Assembly (NCBI RefSeq): GCF_014306105.1
Contig: NZ_JACRVF010000009.1
Span: forward strand, 1-63,675
Reading direction: 5' to 3'
Length of the DNA: 63,675 nt
Origin: Pontibacter cellulosilyticus
Lineage (GTDB): Bacteria > Bacteroidota > Bacteroidia > Cytophagales > Hymenobacteraceae
The position numbers were made by a program, and so were the translations under genes. The notes under the pieces are model-generated. The model did no database searches and was not told the origin of the DNA. It worked only from the letters and a program-made list of their open reading frames with translations. Below are positions 36,377-46,365 of this stretch, in pieces (position 1 is the stretch's first letter; the number at the start of each line of letters is the position of its first letter).

Positions 36377-36784
36377 AGATGGAAACGCACAACTAACTGG
36401 GAGCTGATCGAGCAGCTAAAACAAGAAATCAAGGCAGCGCGCGTGCAGGTTGTTCTTACTGTAAATGCCCAGACGCTGGAGCTATACTGGAAGATCGGCC
36501 ATGCCATTCTGCAACAGCAGCACCAGGAAGGGTGGGGGCAAAAGTAATCGACTGGCTAGCGACTGATTCAAGAACTTCTTTTCCGGATATGAAAGGCATG
36601 TCGGCACGTAACTTATAGTATATGCGCGCCTTTGCCGAAGCCTGGCCTGATTTTGTGCAAGGTCTAGTTGCACAAAATAGCTCATTACCTGCAAGTCCAG
36701 AAACTGGTTCAGTTGTGCAAGCACCTCTTGCACAAATATGCTTGGTATCACCACATCACAGTCTCAGATAAACTTAAATGTTAA
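36377..36784 (+). pseudogene. YhcG/DUF1016-type PD-(D/E)XK nuclease remnant
   Basis: Broken reading frames, read in order, give the DUF1016 N-terminal pattern: NWELIEQLKQEIKAARVQVVLTVNAQTLELYWKIGHAIL, a +1 shift at GWGxK, then VIDWLATD...FPDMKGMSARNL, an in-frame TAG, YMRAFAEAWPDFVQ, then VQAPLAQI and, after another shift, WYHHITVSDKLK. The catalytic C-terminal nuclease domain is absent. It is a clear remnant of a mobile-element or defence-associated gene. Confidence 0.85.
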
Positions 36785-37263
36785 GAAGAACAATATTTAA
36801 CATTTAGCAGGCTGCATTAATAGCTAGAGTCGCAACGCGCTAGTGCATCAAATCGAAGTGCTCTGCCTGTCTTATATCAGTTAATGATTATAGGTTGTCT
36901 TTATTATTAATAAGTAGAACCTAGCAGCACAGATAATCATAACCTTTTGTAATCGTGGATTTGTAAAACTTTATCGGAATTAAAAGAGTAAGCGAATGCC
37001 TTTACTTGTTCATTCATTTTACCAGGTTTTTATTTGTGATTCGCAAAAGTTAAAATGGGAGGGAGATATTCTAGAAAGGCATCGCTACTTTGGAAATACT
37101 AGCAAGAATATTTTTGGCTTTTTTATAGCTCACATTTAGCCCGTGGGCCATCCATTACTCTGGCGAAAGAGACATAATTAACATCAATAGTACAGACAGC
37201 TCACACCCATGGACTATGTGAGACGCAAAATTATTTAGCAAAGGCGAAGGGTAAGTAACTGTA
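36785..37263. other. Noncoding region downstream of the ham operon
   Basis: 479 bp with no supported gene. It lies between the DUF1016 remnant and the stop codon of hamB; a terminator for hamB is expected here but no clear stem was found. Confidence 0.4.
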
Positions 37264-40200
37264 TTATATGAAATATGGATTGTCACTATGCATTCTCCAC
37301 AATCCGCATTCAGGGTCATATTTGAAAAATACACCGGGAATATTGCTAACGCTCTTAAAATCTATAGCTGTTGAAGATATTTCTTCAAAGAAGGACTTAT
37401 CAGGGCTAACTAAGTATTGCCTTCCGTTAATAAGGCGTGCCAAAAGCATATTTGTTATTTTATGAACCTTATCATACTCAAATGGAGGTATCTTGAGCAT
37501 TGTATTGGTTTCTTTATTGTAGATATTAATAAGCATTTCAAGCCATTCTTTGCTTGGCTGAGAAATCAGAGCTCTGTATACTTCCCTATTTTTAATTAAC
37601 TCAAATTTATACTCATTAATGCTCTTTTGCCATATTTCATCTTCAAAGTGTTTTCCAATCTCCACTGCAGCTACCCTTGAACGTATGCCTGCTTGGTATA
37701 TTTTCACAGATTTCATATCAGGTAGTCCAGCTTCTGCAAGGATGGATAATTCTTCCAGTACTTCTGCCTCATTGTCTAGCTCCCTGAGACGCAATTTCTT
37801 AGCAATCCCATTCAGTATCCAGGGAATCTTGTAAGTATATAAGTTCTTTATAATTGAACCAGAATTTTTCAATGGCAATATCCGGCTTAGAGATGTGCCA
37901 TTTAGCCATAATTCTCTGATAGTGTCCGTATCGGGGCTAATTATATTTTTACCTTCTTCAAGTATTATTGGTAGATCAAACAGTAATTCCTCGATTGACT
38001 TTTGCAGTTGTGCAAAGCTTTTGGCAGTCCATCCTATTTCATAAAAATGTTCTATTATATCAATGATTTGATGGAGACGATCCTCTATAAGAAGATCACT
38101 ACTTAATGGAAGGCCAGAATCAATGATAGACTTCCATTTGTATTTGCTTGTGCCAACTTGTTCTACAATTCCCTGTACTCTGGCTTTTATGAATTTTAAA
38201 ACTTCATCACCTGTGATCGTGCCACCATTTGATGCTTGGATGAAGGCTAAAGAACCTCTAAAGTATTCTTCTATCCATGTGTAATCGTAGTTTTCATCTT
38301 CTATCGTTTCATTATTAATAAAATGGAGTGACAGAAGCGCATCATCGATCCAGTTGAGGGTGCCATCCTTGTTACTTGCGTCTTCAGTAAGTGTAAGTAG
38401 CTTGTTTTCTGCTATAAGCTGAATTAACAATTCGAATGGCACGCCTTGATCGGAAGCAATTTTCTTCAGCTCGCCTAGTATAAGAAGGATTCCACTTTGA
38501 GCCTTATCAATTTTTGATTTATCAAAATACTGTTGAACTTCATCTCTTTTGCACTTGATCTTGAACCTCTCTCTTGATGTAATGTTTTTACTGGCATCAA
38601 TTGCCACCAGTATTTTTCCTTCATAATCAACAAATGCTCTTCCTGCCCTGCCTGCGATATTCCAGAAATCTCTCTTAGTGACTTGTGATCTGTTTTGTGT
38701 AAGTGTTGAAAAGATCACTGTCGCTACGCCTAAATTCACTCCTTGACCTAATGTAGAAGTAGAAATTATAACTTGTGGTTGATCATTACGCATGAGCCTT
38801 TCCAAGGGCAGCCTTACATCAGAATGCAAATCAGAATTATGGCAGAGAATCCCTTTTCGTGCATATTTGAGCCACAAGTTAGCATCAGAGTCACCGTAGG
38901 CTTCTATACATGCTAATAAAAAGACTTTCCAATCTTGTTCATTCTTCCATAAATGGTCAGCCACCTCATTACCCAAGCAGTTATAGTAAGCTTTAGCCAT
39001 TGTAAACACCGAAGCCTTTTTACCCACAAAAATTAATACTTTGCCAAAGGTCCTTAACTTTAATGCAGTAGAGGCAACTGCCTCATTCTTGTTTTTAGGA
39101 TAGGATTTGTTAGTGGACGCCTGCTTTTCTTTAATGATGAAGTTCTTGTTAAAGGCTTGCCTTTCAGTATCGCTGCTTTTCCATTCAATATTTACGGATG
39201 CACCGTTCCAGTCTAAAATGCCTAATCTCTCATTAGAAGGTCTCCAGGAGTCCTTAAATACACTCTCTTCAGTAGAAGTCAGCCATTCAGCAAGCTCCCC
39301 CGAGTTTGGTAGAACAGCAGAAAGCAGTAAGAATTTGCCTTGATTCCTATTTAAAGAGTACCGTAATTCTTCATAAAATATCTCATTTATAATAAGCCTT
39401 TTGTCTTCTCCTAATAAATGCCCTTCATCAACTATTATCAGCTTTATTTGCTTTAAAATATCATTATTGCCCCGTAGAATAGCCTTTGCCTTTTCAGGTG
39501 TAGCAACTATAATGTGAGATTCTTGGATTACTCTTTCATCTAACTTGCTGTAAAAATTACCTCCATATAACTGCGAAGTTGCATAATCTAAATTGCTGAA
39601 GATATTGCCTAATGTATTTTCAACTTCGTATGCCAGTGAAACAAAAGGGGCTATATACAATACCTTGCAATCTGGGTATTGTGTTAATGTATCTAGAATG
39701 GCTAACTCAGCGATTCTTGTTTTTCCGCTACTTGTAGGGATGCTGATGACGCAACCATTGCTATCAGCGTCAATCACTTTGGGCAGAGCTTTTCTTTGTG
39801 TGATAAAAAGCTCATATACCCCTTGAGGTGCAAGATTTGTTAGTGAGTGTATATACTTTCTGACAACATTGTTGCCAAGGTCGAAATACTTGTCTAATGT
39901 GTTCCATAAAGAGGCTTCTTGATAACTGTCAGAAATGAGTAAAAGCAATCTAATGATCCACCAAATGCCTGGGTCATTTTTTATTTCTGCAATAACTTTA
40001 AGGGTGGTCAGGAGTTCTTTTGCCCTAAAAAGGGATTCCTTACTTCCATTGTAAGCATAGTCAATCAAGCGATCTAGCGCCCTTGCGATGGTTAGTTCAT
40101 AAACCTTGGAGTCACTTTCAGTTTCGTTTAGATGTGAAGCGATAAATTCATCCTTATAAGTTTCATCAACAAGCAACATGTCAATCTCAATCGATAATCT

Positions 40201-40638
40201 TTTGTAATCACGTCGAAGGAAAAGGTATAAGAATTTAGAAATTATGGTGTCAGAGCCAAGTTTATTCGTTAAAATGAATGCTTTTGAGTACTGAAAGCTA
40301 ATATAATACGCAAGAGCAGAGATTAACCCATAGTAATTACTCACCAATTGCTTACTAGCTAAATAGTTGTTTGCTTGCTCAAGTATGGTAGCACCCTTCT
40401 CTAAGGGTGCTGATGCATTTTCAAGCTCATTATTTTCCGCTAGTGAACAGCCTAAGCTTAAATAATAGAATCCAAGCATATTAAGACCATCATCCGAAAT
40501 AGTATAAGGCGGGAAATTATCGGAGTTTTCAGATGTATTTAATAAAATATATCTTGAGTTAGCTTGTGCAATTAAATTTTGGACCAACCTATCATTCTCA
40601 ATCTGAGAGAGCTTTGCATGGGCAGCATCTGACTTCAT
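37264..40638 (-). CDS. hamB: HamB-like SF2 helicase of a Hachiman defence system
   Basis: A 1124-aa protein. Residues 1-290 are helical (TPR-like pattern), then a Ski2-like helicase: PTSSGKT (301-307, Walker A), DEGH (404-407), SAVLP (440-444), STSTLGQGVN (626-635, motif V) and GRAGR (663-667, motif VI), followed by a long helical C-terminus. In Hachiman, HamB is a DNA-damage-sensing helicase that holds and releases the HamA nuclease. Its ATG overlaps the hamA stop by 4 nt, as in coupled two-gene units. It is much more AT-rich than the upstream restriction gene, suggesting a different origin. Confidence 0.88.
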   Translation of the reverse strand: MKSDAAHAKLSQIENDRLVQNLIAQANSRYILLNTSENSDNFPPYTISDDGLNMLGFYYLSLGCSLAENNELENASAPLEKGATILEQANNYLASKQLVSNYYGLISALAYYISFQYSKAFILTNKLGSDTIISKFLYLFLRRDYKRLSIEIDMLLVDETYKDEFIASHLNETESDSKVYELTIARALDRLIDYAYNGSKESLFRAKELLTTLKVIAEIKNDPGIWWIIRLLLLISDSYQEASLWNTLDKYFDLGNNVVRKYIHSLTNLAPQGVYELFITQRKALPKVIDADSNGCVISIPTSSGKTRIAELAILDTLTQYPDCKVLYIAPFVSLAYEVENTLGNIFSNLDYATSQLYGGNFYSKLDERVIQESHIIVATPEKAKAILRGNNDILKQIKLIIVDEGHLLGEDKRLIINEIFYEELRYSLNRNQGKFLLLSAVLPNSGELAEWLTSTEESVFKDSWRPSNERLGILDWNGASVNIEWKSSDTERQAFNKNFIIKEKQASTNKSYPKNKNEAVASTALKLRTFGKVLIFVGKKASVFTMAKAYYNCLGNEVADHLWKNEQDWKVFLLACIEAYGDSDANLWLKYARKGILCHNSDLHSDVRLPLERLMRNDQPQVIISTSTLGQGVNLGVATVIFSTLTQNRSQVTKRDFWNIAGRAGRAFVDYEGKILVAIDASKNITSRERFKIKCKRDEVQQYFDKSKIDKAQSGILLILGELKKIASDQGVPFELLIQLIAENKLLTLTEDASNKDGTLNWIDDALLSLHFINNETIEDENYDYTWIEEYFRGSLAFIQASNGGTITGDEVLKFIKARVQGIVEQVGTSKYKWKSIIDSGLPLSSDLLIEDRLHQIIDIIEHFYEIGWTAKSFAQLQKSIEELLFDLPIILEEGKNIISPDTDTIRELWLNGTSLSRILPLKNSGSIIKNLYTYKIPWILNGIAKKLRLRELDNEAEVLEELSILAEAGLPDMKSVKIYQAGIRSRVAAVEIGKHFEDEIWQKSINEYKFELIKNREVYRALISQPSKEWLEMLINIYNKETNTMLKIPPFEYDKVHKITNMLLARLINGRQYLVSPDKSFFEEISSTAIDFKSVSNIPGVFFKYDPECGLWRMHSDNPYFI

Positions 40639-41474
40639 ATGGCTAAGGGGGTAGATAATAGCTCTTCAGCCCTTTCAAAGGCTTTATTGATCAGTTCTTC
40701 AGGGTTATCTACACCGACTGAAATTAATATAAAATCAGGATTATCACTTGATAGGTGCTTCTCAACCACATCATGCGTATCAGTGTCACTAAGTAGGAAC
40801 CCAGTATACATTAAATTGCCCTTACCTTTTATTTCGTCGATAAAATACTTGTCAAGTGCATCTGCCATTGCTTCAGTTGAAGGGTCTCTCGCCAACTCAT
40901 CGATGAGAAACGAGTAGGAGATTGGTAGCTTTTCTTTACCTAGTGATAAGCCTATTACATCTATAACATTCTTACTAGGTTTCTTCCGAAATTTGGCCTC
41001 ACCCAGATAGAGTTTAACATACTCTTCTTCTTTTAATTTTATTAAATCCACCATCAGGGTGTCATCCCCCTTTATAGCCTGATCAACGTTAGGATTATAT
41101 TTTAGCTTGAATGCTTTAATAAGCTTCTTATCTAGGCAGGCTTCTATATATTCTGTTAGAAGTATTTCGGTCGCGTTTCCTTTCTTTACTTTATCTTCCT
41201 TTGGGAGCTTTCTATTCTGTTCAGCATACTTTGGGAATCCCAGTGTGCTATACATTTCTTTTAACTTTCTCAATCGAAAATCAGTGTAATGATGATGAAC
41301 TAGCTTATTTGCTAGCCAGTCGATCAATGCTTGATCTGATGAAGGTATAAGTGCTGTTAGCGATCGATGACATTTACTTGAAGTTCTAGCTACATCATTA
41401 CATGCAAGCCATCGCTCATAAGGATGAGGGTAGGAGGGGTGATTCCCTATCAGGTTGATTTGACTTTTAGCCAT
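40635..41474 (-). CDS. hamA: HamA-like (DUF1837) nuclease of a Hachiman defence system
   Basis: A 279-aa protein. The core fits DUF1837: RKLPKEDKVKKGNATEILLTEYI, then a PD-(D/E)XK-like active site with Asp (GDDTLMVDL, 137-143) and GEAKFR (158-163), and a long helical C-terminal half. HamA effectors degrade DNA after release by HamB. It starts 9 bp after the restriction-methylase stop and overlaps hamB, so all three are on one transcript. The pairing of a DUF1837 protein with a Ski2-like helicase is diagnostic of Hachiman; AbpAB-like systems are related and cannot be fully excluded. Confidence 0.85.
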   Translation of the reverse strand: MAKSQINLIGNHPSYPHPYERWLACNDVARTSSKCHRSLTALIPSSDQALIDWLANKLVHHHYTDFRLRKLKEMYSTLGFPKYAEQNRKLPKEDKVKKGNATEILLTEYIEACLDKKLIKAFKLKYNPNVDQAIKGDDTLMVDLIKLKEEEYVKLYLGEAKFRKKPSKNVIDVIGLSLGKEKLPISYSFLIDELARDPSTEAMADALDKYFIDEIKGKGNLMYTGFLLSDTDTHDVVEKHLSSDNPDFILISVGVDNPEELINKAFERAEELLSTPLAI

Positions 41475-41483
41475 TGCTTTAGA

Positions 41484-44400
41484 TTATCTTATATACTGTG
41501 CCTGCCCTGTTTTTCTTAATAAGCCTAACCCATGTAGTGTTTGAAGCAAACTATCGATCTGCTGCAGACGCTGCGGTTGCTGCTGTTTTGACGCAGGTTT
41601 GAACTGGTGCAGCAGGTCGTCTGCGGTGGCCGGGCGCTCGTGTAGTTGCAGAGCTCGTTGCACAGCCTGTGCCTGCTCTGTAAGCGTTTTAGGCCAGGCT
41701 AGGGTTTCTTTGGCGGTGGCTTTTATAGTTTTGGCTTTTGCTTCTATACCCATGTCGGTTTGCTGGGTGCCTTGCGGGTTCTGGTACGCGGGGCGGAGCC
41801 AGCGGATGTGGCCGCGAGCTTCTTCGGCGGCGCGCTCTTTGTTTAGCGCAACCAGGCGTTCGAGTATCTCTTCTTCGGGCAGGTTGGTGGGCCAACTATA
41901 GGCGGCGGCTACGGCGGCATCTAATTCGGTGTGCAGTTGCAACAGTATACTTACCAGCCCTTGTTCGTGGGTTTTCTGCTCTTTGGCATTCAGCGGCTCT
42001 CCCGACCGAAGTTTCTCGAGCACGTTATACATGTCGGTTATAGTTAGGGTGGGGTGCTGCGCCTGCCGCTGCTTGCGGTGCGCGTCCAGCTGCTCGGCTA
42101 TACTTCGGATCTGCTCCTGCTGCGTTTCGGTGGCGGCAGGGAAGGGAAAGGTTTCGAAGCAAGTAGTTTTTACATAAACCGGAGTATTTCCACCTAAATC
42201 TGCTCCAGCTGCTAAAGCCCAAGTAACATGGTATTTGCTTGACATCACTCCAAGGAAGTATGGATCTTCCAAAGCTATAGCTAATAATTTATTGTCAGCA
42301 AGTACAGATTTATCAATAAAAGTAAAGAAGCGATGTTTAGAAGTCTCTACTGTAGCTAAGTATCTTTCAAGACCTTTTAGAGCTGGTCTAAAGTTACCCC
42401 TTGCTTCTCCATGAATCCACCAATTTTTCCTATATGATTCTCTATTATTCTGATCTCTTTCCGGTTTTACTCTCTCATATACCCATTGATAAACTTCGGG
42501 AAATTTTGTTCTTACTTCATCTATAGTTAAACCAAATAGATCAATAACCATAACTTCACGTGGTTTGCTGGTTAAGTCTCTTCCGTTTCTATAATTTCTA
42601 ATGAAGTTTTCTATTTCAGGTATTCTTCCATACCCTAATTCTTCAGCTTTACTTTTCTCAACTATAAATCCTGCGCCTATAAGTTGAACACCACGACTGC
42701 ATAAATTTTCATTTGCCTTTAAAGTCTTAGCTGAAACTATAGCTGCACCGATAGTAAAATCAGGATGAACTTTACCTTGTTTCTCTTTAAAACTAACCTG
42801 CACTTCAAGTCCATCAGTTTTGCTTTCTGAAACTATAGATAAGAGCCTACCTATAGTTTCTCCTTTTTCAGCTACACTCATAGCAATTTCTACAGCTGCA
42901 CCATCAGCACTATCTACCCAAGGATGATCAGGAATGGCAAGTGTGATGGATAGCGGTGGTTTTGCCTGCATCTGTGCTTCTATCACGCGGCGGTTAAAGG
43001 TCTGTTTTATACTATTGGTAGTAATAAACCCGAAACGTTCTGCCTTGTCAGCACGAACAAGTTCAGCAGCTTTATGCCACCAGAACATCACGAAATCTGC
43101 ACTCTCCGGCACAGCGCCTTTGTATACTTTTCGGAGTGCTTCGGTATAGCCATCTCCCAAGGCTTCGCGCATACGGGCAGGGCCAATAAACGGCGGGTTG
43201 CCAACTATAAAATCGGCTTCGGGCCAGGTGGCGGGTTTGGGGTCAAGGTAATCGTAAACTATAGTTCGGGCGGTTTCGTCGGGTACTTCCTGGCCGGTAA
43301 CCGGGTGCGGCTTGGTGCTGTGGCCGTCCCAGCGGGTAACAGGCTGGCCATTGCTGTCGAGGCGTGGTTTGCGGTCGGTGTAGCTCAGCACTGCGTCCTG
43401 CTGCTTTATGTTGCCGTACTCGCGAAGTATAGGGTTGCTCAGGCGGGTGGCCGAGCCGTGTGCCCGAAAGTGCCACTGCAAATATCCGATCCAGAGCACC
43501 ACGTCGGCAATGGCTGCAGCGCGCGGGTTTACTTCCAGGCCCAGCAGCTGCGCCGGCGTTACGGTAAAGCCGCCTGTCATGTCCATCTTTAACTGGCGCG
43601 GGAAATGCTCCAGGTACTCCAGTACTTCGCCTTCCAGCCTTTTGAGGTGCTCCAGGGTGACGTACAAAAAGTTGCCGCTTCCGCAGGCCGGGTCCAGCAC
43701 GCGCACCGAGCACAAACGTCTATGAAAGCTCTCGATCTCTTTGCGTGCTCCGGCTTCGTCGCCGCTGTCTTCCAGTATAGCAGATGCGGTGCGGGCAGCT
43801 TCCCACTCTTCGCGCAGCGGCTCAATTACGGTTGGCATTACCAGGCGCTCCACGTAGGCGCGGGGCGTGTAGTGGGCACCTAGTTTGTGGCGCTCGCGCG
43901 GCTGCAACGCCCGCTCTAGCAACGTACCAAAAATAGCAGGCTCCACATCCGTCCAACTTGCATCAGCAGCATCGATCAGCAGATCCAGCTGCGCTTCGGA
44001 GATAGGTAAGGCTTCCGGGTTTTTAAACAGGTAGCCGTTAAACTGTGGTATTTCTCTGTGCAGCGCCGGTGCAAAGCCTCCTTTATCCATGTTCTCCCAA
44101 AGGGCTTTCAGCGCACTCGGGAAATACTGAATGTTCTGACGGTACAGCTTCAAGAGCTCTTTAAAAGAATCTTTTGGTAACAGCTCCACATCTTCGGCAA
44201 ACATGGTAAACAAACAGCGCATCAGAAAACCCGACACCTGCTCCGGTGTATAGCCGGTGTTCTCCAACGAGGCTGCCAGTTTTGCCAGCCGTTCGGCCAG
44301 CGCACGTGTTACGCGGGCGGCACGTCGGCTCGGGTCCAGCTCCAGCGGGTCGGTAAAGAGCAAACGCAGGCGCTCGCGCACGTCGGGCTGGGCCAGTTCT

Positions 44401-44954
44401 TCTAAGGTTACTCTATAGTTCTGCGGGTCCGGAAACGGCACATAGGTCTTTCCCTGCCGCGCAAAGTCAGCATACAGATCAATGCAATAGCCCACATCCA
44501 CCACCGCCAGGAACGGCGGCCAGCCTTCGGTAGTCGGCAAAGAGCGGGCGTAGCGCAAGGCCTGTTCCTTGGCCTTTTTCATTTCGCGGTCCCAGGTGCG
44601 GGTGTCGCGGGTGGCGGTGCCGGTTTTGGTCTTTGCCCGTTCTCCGCCCAGTAGTTCGGCTTCGGTTATACTTGCCTTGTCGGCGCCCTGCTTGGCTTCG
44701 AGCACAAAGCAGTCTTTTTTATATAGATCAATAAAGTTGGTGCTCGTCTTGCCTTCGCCATCGTCAAACACTACGGGCCGCTCAAAAGTATAGTAGGCTT
44801 CGTGCACCTTGTCGGTGGCCGGCTGCGGTTTCTCCACGCCCAATAACTCGCACAGCTCGGACAGAAACAGTTGGTAGTTGGCGCGTTCCGAAGCGCCGGA
44901 AGCTTTCCAGCGGGTGATGAAGTTTTGGATGGCTAGGGTAGGGGCAAGGCTCAT
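41484..44954 (-). CDS. MmeI-like single-chain restriction endonuclease/methyltransferase (Type IIL)
   Basis: 1156 aa from MSLAPTLAIQ (44954); upstream in-frame ATGs would add an unlikely 52-residue leader. N-terminal nuclease: Asp76 in FIDLYKK and Glu86-x-Lys88 in VLEAKQ form the D..ExK site of MmeI-type enzymes. A helical spacer leads to the gamma-class adenine methylase motifs DPACGSGN (421-428) and NPPF (586-589), then a target recognition domain and C-terminal helices. One protein both modifies and cuts DNA. GC-rich except for the recognition domain region (about 42,200-42,900), which is AT-rich, suggesting TRD exchange. Confidence 0.9.
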   Translation of the reverse strand: MSLAPTLAIQNFITRWKASGASERANYQLFLSELCELLGVEKPQPATDKVHEAYYTFERPVVFDDGEGKTSTNFIDLYKKDCFVLEAKQGADKASITEAELLGGERAKTKTGTATRDTRTWDREMKKAKEQALRYARSLPTTEGWPPFLAVVDVGYCIDLYADFARQGKTYVPFPDPQNYRVTLEELAQPDVRERLRLLFTDPLELDPSRRAARVTRALAERLAKLAASLENTGYTPEQVSGFLMRCLFTMFAEDVELLPKDSFKELLKLYRQNIQYFPSALKALWENMDKGGFAPALHREIPQFNGYLFKNPEALPISEAQLDLLIDAADASWTDVEPAIFGTLLERALQPRERHKLGAHYTPRAYVERLVMPTVIEPLREEWEAARTASAILEDSGDEAGARKEIESFHRRLCSVRVLDPACGSGNFLYVTLEHLKRLEGEVLEYLEHFPRQLKMDMTGGFTVTPAQLLGLEVNPRAAAIADVVLWIGYLQWHFRAHGSATRLSNPILREYGNIKQQDAVLSYTDRKPRLDSNGQPVTRWDGHSTKPHPVTGQEVPDETARTIVYDYLDPKPATWPEADFIVGNPPFIGPARMREALGDGYTEALRKVYKGAVPESADFVMFWWHKAAELVRADKAERFGFITTNSIKQTFNRRVIEAQMQAKPPLSITLAIPDHPWVDSADGAAVEIAMSVAEKGETIGRLLSIVSESKTDGLEVQVSFKEKQGKVHPDFTIGAAIVSAKTLKANENLCSRGVQLIGAGFIVEKSKAEELGYGRIPEIENFIRNYRNGRDLTSKPREVMVIDLFGLTIDEVRTKFPEVYQWVYERVKPERDQNNRESYRKNWWIHGEARGNFRPALKGLERYLATVETSKHRFFTFIDKSVLADNKLLAIALEDPYFLGVMSSKYHVTWALAAGADLGGNTPVYVKTTCFETFPFPAATETQQEQIRSIAEQLDAHRKQRQAQHPTLTITDMYNVLEKLRSGEPLNAKEQKTHEQGLVSILLQLHTELDAAVAAAYSWPTNLPEEEILERLVALNKERAAEEARGHIRWLRPAYQNPQGTQQTDMGIEAKAKTIKATAKETLAWPKTLTEQAQAVQRALQLHERPATADDLLHQFKPASKQQQPQRLQQIDSLLQTLHGLGLLRKTGQAQYIR

Positions 44955-45227
44955 GCGGGTATTGTAGTTTGCTTTCCGGTGGACTGATCTTTTACAGGAT
45001 GCAGTATAGGAAAAAAGCGGGAGAAAATATAGAGCTTGCTGCATACAAGGAGTCCCTTTGCGGCGGCAAGTACCGGAAAAGTAAACGGATATGTTGACCG
45101 GAAGGCGCACTCCGTCAACCTATCTGTTGACCGGATGCGGTTCGAGCAGCCCGCCTTTTGTCGGATAAAGGAGGCTTATGTCGGATAAATGTCGGATAAA
45201 ACGTGCGCCCGACTACGGTTGGCACAT

Positions 45228-45273
45228 AGGCATTTTGTCAAGTTTTTCTGTTGTTAAACTTGACAAAATGCCT
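45228..45273. repeat. 18-bp inverted repeat
   Basis: Arms 45228-45245 and 45256-45273 are perfect reverse complements with a 10-nt spacer. Confidence 0.85.
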
Positions 45274-45327
45274 TGATCTATATTTCCGCGCTGAAGCGTA
45301 GCCGGATTGCTGCTTACCATCACAAGC

Positions 45328-45385
45328 GTAATGTAAACTGTGGTTTACAAAGAAGCAGGTTTTTGTAAACCACAGTTTACATTAC
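45328..45385. repeat. 24-bp inverted repeat
   Basis: Arms 45328-45351 and 45362-45385 are perfect reverse complements with a 10-nt spacer, the same spacer length as the repeat 55 bp upstream. Each arm itself contains the smaller dyad GTAAACTGTGGTTTAC. Confidence 0.85.
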
Positions 45386-46193
45386 GGGCGAAGTAACCCT
45401 GCTAGCAAGGCTGATTCTTGATGTAGCTGCGGCCGCAAACACGGATTCCGTCCTGGCATTGCGGTTGACGGAACTTCCGGCGCATTCCGCACTGACCGGA
45501 AAAGTCTGGTTTGCGGTGTCGCGGCGCTGCATACGCGCCCTTACGGACTAAAATGCAGGCGCGACAGTTTACGGCGGTGTCACGACATATTGTGGTGCCG
45601 CCGCGACAGACGCAAACGGCACAGCGGTAACCGGTATTTTCAAGCGGTAACCTGCCTGCTGCATGCGGACTCCATTGAAGCATGCATTGCTTTGGCACAC
45701 AGCGATTTAGGAAATTTGCTGATTAGTTAGTCCGCAAGTACGGAATTGCGAGGTGATCTGCCGCCGCTGCAGAAACGGTTACCGCTTTTTGCTCCGCATT
45801 TGCTGTAACCGGCAGCAATTGTTGCACATATTACAAAATGCTGCAAATGTTACCAGTTACTGCTTTTTGTAGCGCTTGGCGCACAGTGATTTACATGCTT
45901 TAACTCCGGTGCGCACTGACAGCGGCGGACTTTGTCCGCAACGGACGTGCCGGCCGTAAACATGTACATTTTCCCACCGCGCCACCGCCTTTTCCGCTCC
46001 ATGATCTTACCGGCCAAGCATCACGCAAACTGCGGATGCGGCGCCATCCGTCCGACGCTCGCGCTCAGGCGATCAAGAAAAAGGGGGCTGGGGCAAACAT
46101 TTTTTTGATAACTTCATTTTCATCGCTTTTTTGTCGTCCCCAGATCTCCTGCTCGCGCTGTCTGATTATAGTGATAGTAACACTTTAAATGAA

Positions 46194-46229
46194 AATGACC
46201 CTGTAAATGACCCTGTAAATGACCCTGTA
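46194..46229 (+). repeat. Three tandem copies of a 12-bp repeat
   Basis: AATGACCCTGTA is repeated three times in phase at 46194, 46206 and 46218, 137 bp before the ATPase gene start. Possible regulator site or slippage product. Confidence 0.85.
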
Positions 46230-46365
46230 AATAAAGCAGGGTGATGCTACAGAAATTAGGCGCCTTCCTTGACGGTAGCAGCGGCGGCTAGCGAAACTAC
46301 TGCCTACTCTGAAATGCGCATCTTCAATAGTTGCTCATCCGGTCCGTTGGTGTTACTTTTACCTT

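Larger units (their letters stand above)
44955..46365. other. 1.4-kb palindrome-rich intergenic region of the defence island
   Basis: No supported gene. It contains GTTGACCGGA twice (45093, 45126), GTCGGATAAA three times (45160, 45180, 45191), two long inverted repeats (45228-45273, 45328-45385), repeated GCGGTAACC words in both orientations (45624, 45644, 45778), diverged GGCRCACAGYGATTTA repeats (about 45694 and 45879), and a 3 x 12-bp tandem repeat (46194-46229). It separates two divergent defence operons. Confidence 0.7.

Noticed and set aside
45402..45698. 98-codon Cys-containing ORF on the minus strand
   Set aside because: It lies in the palindrome-rich region, shows no domain and its composition follows the repeats rather than a gene.
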